Shown here: piece after piece, positions 61,584 to 64,000 of the stretch
Position numbering within the stretch: position 1 is the first letter of the stretch
Layout of the letters: the number at the start of each line of letters is the position of its first letter
Origin: an uncultured Lachnospiraceae bacterium
Lineage (GTDB): Bacteria; Bacillota; Clostridia; Lachnospirales; Lachnospiraceae
Direction: 5' to 3'
DNA: 64,000 nt
Assembly (NCBI GenBank): GCA_910579645.1
Contig: CAJTVK010000002.1
Coordinates: 1-64,000 of the forward strand
Position numbers and translations under genes: made by a program
The notes under the pieces: generated by a model
Databases searched by the model: none
What the model was told of the DNA's origin: nothing
What the model saw: only the letters and a program-made list of their open reading frames with translations

Positions 61584-62450
61584 ATGAAGATAGGAATTAT
61601 CGGTGCCGGAAGAGTAGGCTGTTCGGTAGGGAAATACCTGACGGACAGAGGAAAAACGGTAACCGGCTATTACAGCCAGACTTATGGAAATGCTGCCAAG
61701 GCAGCGGAATTTACCGGTACGGACTGCTTCCGGACAATGGAAGAACTGGTAGCTTTGAGCGATACCCTGTTTATCGCGTCTACGGACGGACAGATTGGCG
61801 CGGTATGGGATTGCATGAAAGGAATGTCTGTGAATGGGCGTATTGTATGTCATTTTAGCGGCTCATTATCATCTGAGGTATTCACAGGAATTGATGAAAA
61901 GGAAGCCTACGGGGTTTCGGTTCATCCTATGCTCGCATTTCGCGACAAATTTTCATCTTATGAACAATTAAAAGACTGCTTTTTCACTTTAGAGGGGCAT
62001 CCTTATGCGTTGGCGCAAATAAAGATGCTGTTGGAAGAGTTGGGGAATCCTTATTGTCTGATAAAGGCAGAGGATAAGGCAAGGTATCACTGTGCGGCCA
62101 GTATCTTGAGCAATGCCGTGGTGGCTCTTCTGGATATAGGATTCAGTCTTTTGGGGCAGTGCGGATTTTCGGAGAAAGAGGCGTTGGCGGCGGCTCGGGC
62201 ATTGGTGCAGGGGAATGTGGAAAATGTGCTGGCAAACGGAACCGTGCCTGTCATGACAGGGCCGGTTTTAAGAGGGGATGCCGCTACGGTGGAGAAGCAT
62301 CTGAATGTGCTTGCCGGGGAAGAGAGGGAAATCTATCGGTTACTGGGCAAACGGCTGCTGAAGATGGCGGAAAGCAGGAAGGAGCGGGATGGCGGGAGCA
62401 TGGTGTGGAATGAAGGGCATGCCATGTTGGAAGAAATTCTGAAGGAATGA
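61584..62450 (+). CDS. Rossmann/DUF2520 oxidoreductase, PanG-type ketopantoate reductase candidate
   Basis: A 288-residue protein. MKIGIIGAGRVGCSVGKYL is an NAD(P)-binding Rossmann start, LFIASTDGQIGAVWDC and CHFSGSLSSEVF complete it, and the C-terminal helical half (RYHCAASILSNAVVALLDIG onward) is DUF2520. Members of this family have been shown to act as ketopantoate reductase (PanG, described from Francisella with an Enterococcus homologue). Placement right before panB and panC, without a panE in sight, fits that role. GAAGG stands upstream of ATG 61584; the open frame back to 61476 is ignored. Confidence 0.82.
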   Translation: MKIGIIGAGRVGCSVGKYLTDRGKTVTGYYSQTYGNAAKAAEFTGTDCFRTMEELVALSDTLFIASTDGQIGAVWDCMKGMSVNGRIVCHFSGSLSSEVFTGIDEKEAYGVSVHPMLAFRDKFSSYEQLKDCFFTLEGHPYALAQIKMLLEELGNPYCLIKAEDKARYHCAASILSNAVVALLDIGFSLLGQCGFSEKEALAAARALVQGNVENVLANGTVPVMTGPVLRGDAATVEKHLNVLAGEEREIYRLLGKRLLKMAESRKERDGGSMVWNEGHAMLEEILKE

Positions 62451-62538
62451 TTTTTTATTATTTTGGGTTTTACGGAAAATTAGCGCAATAAGTGCAAGGC
62501 TGCATTAGGCAGGCCGGGAAGGGAAAGGAGTCGGGATT

Positions 62539-63366
62539 ATGAAACATACATCGGTAACATTCAGGCAGGCGAAAGAAAAGGGAGAAAAGTTAACCATGCT
62601 GACGGCATATGATTATTCCGTGGCTAAAATGGTGGATGAAGCGGGGATTCATTCTATTTTGGTGGGGGACTCCCTGGGGATGGTATGCCTGGGATATGAA
62701 GATACATTATCCGTAACGATGGAAGATATGATTCATCATACGAAAGCAGTGGCCAGAGGGGCAAAGGAGGCATTGGTAATTGCGGATATGCCGTTCATGT
62801 CGTATCAGACTTCGGTTTATGATGCGGTAGTGAATGCGGGGCGGCTTGTGAAGGAAGGGCATGCACAGGCAGTGAAACTGGAGGGCGGAAAAGAAGTGTG
62901 CCCGCAGATAGAGGCCATTGTGAAGGCTTCGGTTCCGGTCTGTGCCCATATAGGGCTGACGCCCCAGTCCATCCATGCATTCGGGGGCTTCAAGGTGCAG
63001 GGGAAAGGGGAAGAGGCGGCGAAGAAGCTGTTGGAAGAGGCGGAAGCGGTAGAGAGAGCAGGCGCTTTTGCCGTGGTGTTGGAATGTGTGCCGGAGATTC
63101 TGGCAAGTCTGATTTCAAAAAGGATTTCTATCCCTACAATCGGGATTGGAGCAGGGGCAGGCTGTGACGGGCAGGTGTTGGTATATCAGGATATGCTGGG
63201 AATGTATTCGGATCTGGCTCCTAAATTCGTAAAAGTATTTGCGAATGTAGGGGAAGAGATGAAGAAAGGTTTTGCTGCCTATAAAAAAGAAGTGCAGGAA
63301 GGGACTTTCCCGGCAGCGGAACATACATTCCGGATGGATGAGAGCATTTTGCAGAAATTGTATTAG
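62539..63366 (+). CDS. panB: 3-methyl-2-oxobutanoate hydroxymethyltransferase
   Basis: A 275-residue enzyme that makes ketopantoate from 2-oxoisovalerate and methylene-tetrahydrofolate, the first step of the pantothenate branch. [38 protein letters not shown] (metal-binding Asp), [29 protein letters not shown] and [20 protein letters not shown] are the standard motifs. Length is normal. AAAGGAG lies 9 bases before the ATG. panC follows 23 bases after the stop. Confidence 0.96.
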   Translation: MKHTSVTFRQAKEKGEKLTMLTAYDYSVAKMVDEAGIHSILVGDSLGMVCLGYEDTLSVTMEDMIHHTKAVARGAKEALVIADMPFMSYQTSVYDAVVNAGRLVKEGHAQAVKLEGGKEVCPQIEAIVKASVPVCAHIGLTPQSIHAFGGFKVQGKGEEAAKKLLEEAEAVERAGAFAVVLECVPEILASLISKRISIPTIGIGAGAGCDGQVLVYQDMLGMYSDLAPKFVKVFANVGEEMKKGFAAYKKEVQEGTFPAAEHTFRMDESILQKLY

Positions 63367-63389
63367 TATGTCGGAAAAAGGAGCAGAGG

Positions 63390-64000
63390 ATGATTATTTC
63401 GGAAAAAAAAGAGGAAACAAGAAATCAAGTGAAAGAATGGAAAAGGCAAGGCTTCCGGGTGGGGCTGGTCCCTACCATGGGATATTTGCATGAAGGGCAT
63501 CAAAGCCTGATGGAAGCGGCAAAAAGAGAGAATGATAAGGTTGCGGTGAGTGTATTTGTGAATCCTACCCAATTTGGGCCGAATGAGGATTTTGCAAGTT
63601 ATCCGAGGGATTTCGAAAAAGATGCGGCACTTTGCGAAAAAACGGGGGTGGATTTGGTGTTCCATCCGGATGCGGGGGAAATGTACGGGGAAGGTTTCTG
63701 CACATATGTGGATATGGAGGGACTGACAAAAGAGCTATGCGGAAAGAGCCGCCCTATTCATTTCCGGGGCGTGCAGACGGTGGTCAGCAAACTTTTTCAT
63801 ATTATTCCGGCGGATAAAGCATATTTTGGGCAGAAAGACGCTCAGCAGCTTGCCGTAATAAAGAGAATGGCATGTGACATGGATATGGATATAGAAATCG
63901 TAGGCTGTCCCATTGTCCGGGAAGCGGACGGCCTGGCGAAAAGCTCCAGGAATACTTATCTGAATGCGGAGGAACGGCAGGCCGCCTTGGTTCTGAGCAG
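63390..64000 (+). CDS. panC: Pantothenate synthetase (pantoate-beta-alanine ligase), partial
   Basis: The first 203 codons of panC; the gene runs off the window and about 75-80 residues are missing. [16 protein letters not shown] has the nucleotidyltransferase HxGH motif, [19 protein letters not shown] is the pantoate-binding segment, and [20 protein letters not shown] and [11 protein letters not shown] (the KMSKS-like loop) follow. It activates pantoate with ATP and joins it to beta-alanine. AAAGGAG lies 7 bases before the ATG. panD may follow outside the window. Confidence 0.95.
   Translation, partial: MIISEKKEETRNQVKEWKRQGFRVGLVPTMGYLHEGHQSLMEAAKRENDKVAVSVFVNPTQFGPNEDFASYPRDFEKDAALCEKTGVDLVFHPDAGEMYGEGFCTYVDMEGLTKELCGKSRPIHFRGVQTVVSKLFHIIPADKAYFGQKDAQQLAVIKRMACDMDMDIEIVGCPIVREADGLAKSSRNTYLNAEERQAALVLS

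Noticed and set aside
1..64000. tRNA, rRNA, prophage or conjugative genes
   Set aside because: I found no recognisable cloverleaf, rRNA stretch, integrase, capsid or relaxase in reading the window, though short RNAs may be missed by eye.

Overview
The window looks like a chromosome segment of a gut-type Lachnospiraceae bacterium (Firmicutes, Clostridia). This rests on strong AGGAGG ribosome sites, YesM/YesN-type two-component systems beside lipoprotein-led sugar ABC importers, a CIRCE heat-shock operator, a CAP-domain surface protein with a Gly/Asn-rich linker, and paired DUF2975/XRE genes. I see no rRNA, tRNA, CRISPR array, prophage or insertion sequence. The genus assignment is inference.

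Layout. (1) 0.4-12.9 kb: plant-glycan uptake region. A divergent esterase-GH3 pair and a solute-binding lipoprotein are followed by an oppositely oriented histidine kinase/AraC response regulator pair, two ABC permeases, a block of 105-bp tandem repeats, a second esterase and beta-phosphoglucomutase. (2) 13.0-20.9 kb: a minus-strand operon of L-fucose-isomerase-like protein, split transketolase (two subunits), a glycerol-kinase-like FGGY kinase and a DUF5060/DUF4038/DUF5605 glycosidase, read away from a divergent LacI regulator. The combination matches the logic of a D-apiose catabolic locus and is my best candidate for an undescribed system. (3) 20.9-23.3 kb: a complete EcoRII-type restriction-modification pair ending in a strong hairpin. 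(4) 23.4-29.9 kb: DegV, two Hsp20 genes under CIRCE, cardiolipin synthase and an ABC exporter pair. (5) 30.0-38.1 kb: a perfect promoter running straight into a terminator, a CAP-domain protein, a rhodanese lipoprotein, an Lsa-like ABC-F gene behind a long attenuator-like leader, a NifX-like protein, an MBL hydrolase, a phosphoesterase and a DUF4474 protein. (6) 38.1-46.7 kb: a phosphoesterase lipoprotein, two MATE exporters separated by 30-bp tandem repeats and a purine tract, a DUF4153/XRE/DUF2975 membrane-regulator set, and a DUF3810 protein. (7) 46.7-54.0 kb: a second kinase/regulator plus ABC importer module with a CBM9-like protein. (8) 54.3-61.2 kb: a nucleotidyltransferase, AraC regulator, third ABC importer and NahK-like N-acetylhexosamine kinase, suggesting host-glycan disaccharide use. 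(9) 61.5-64.0 kb: a DUF2520 protein (PanG-type ketopantoate reductase candidate), panB and the start of panC, which runs off the window.

The common theme is import and intracellular processing of complex plant and host glycans by three separately regulated ABC systems, with esterases and glycosidases feeding sugar-phosphate steps. Intergenic DNA is rich in short repeats: 22-, 30- and 105-bp tandem arrays, a 126-bp element with 15-bp inverted ends, and a dispersed motif sharing AATTGATTTCCGTG.
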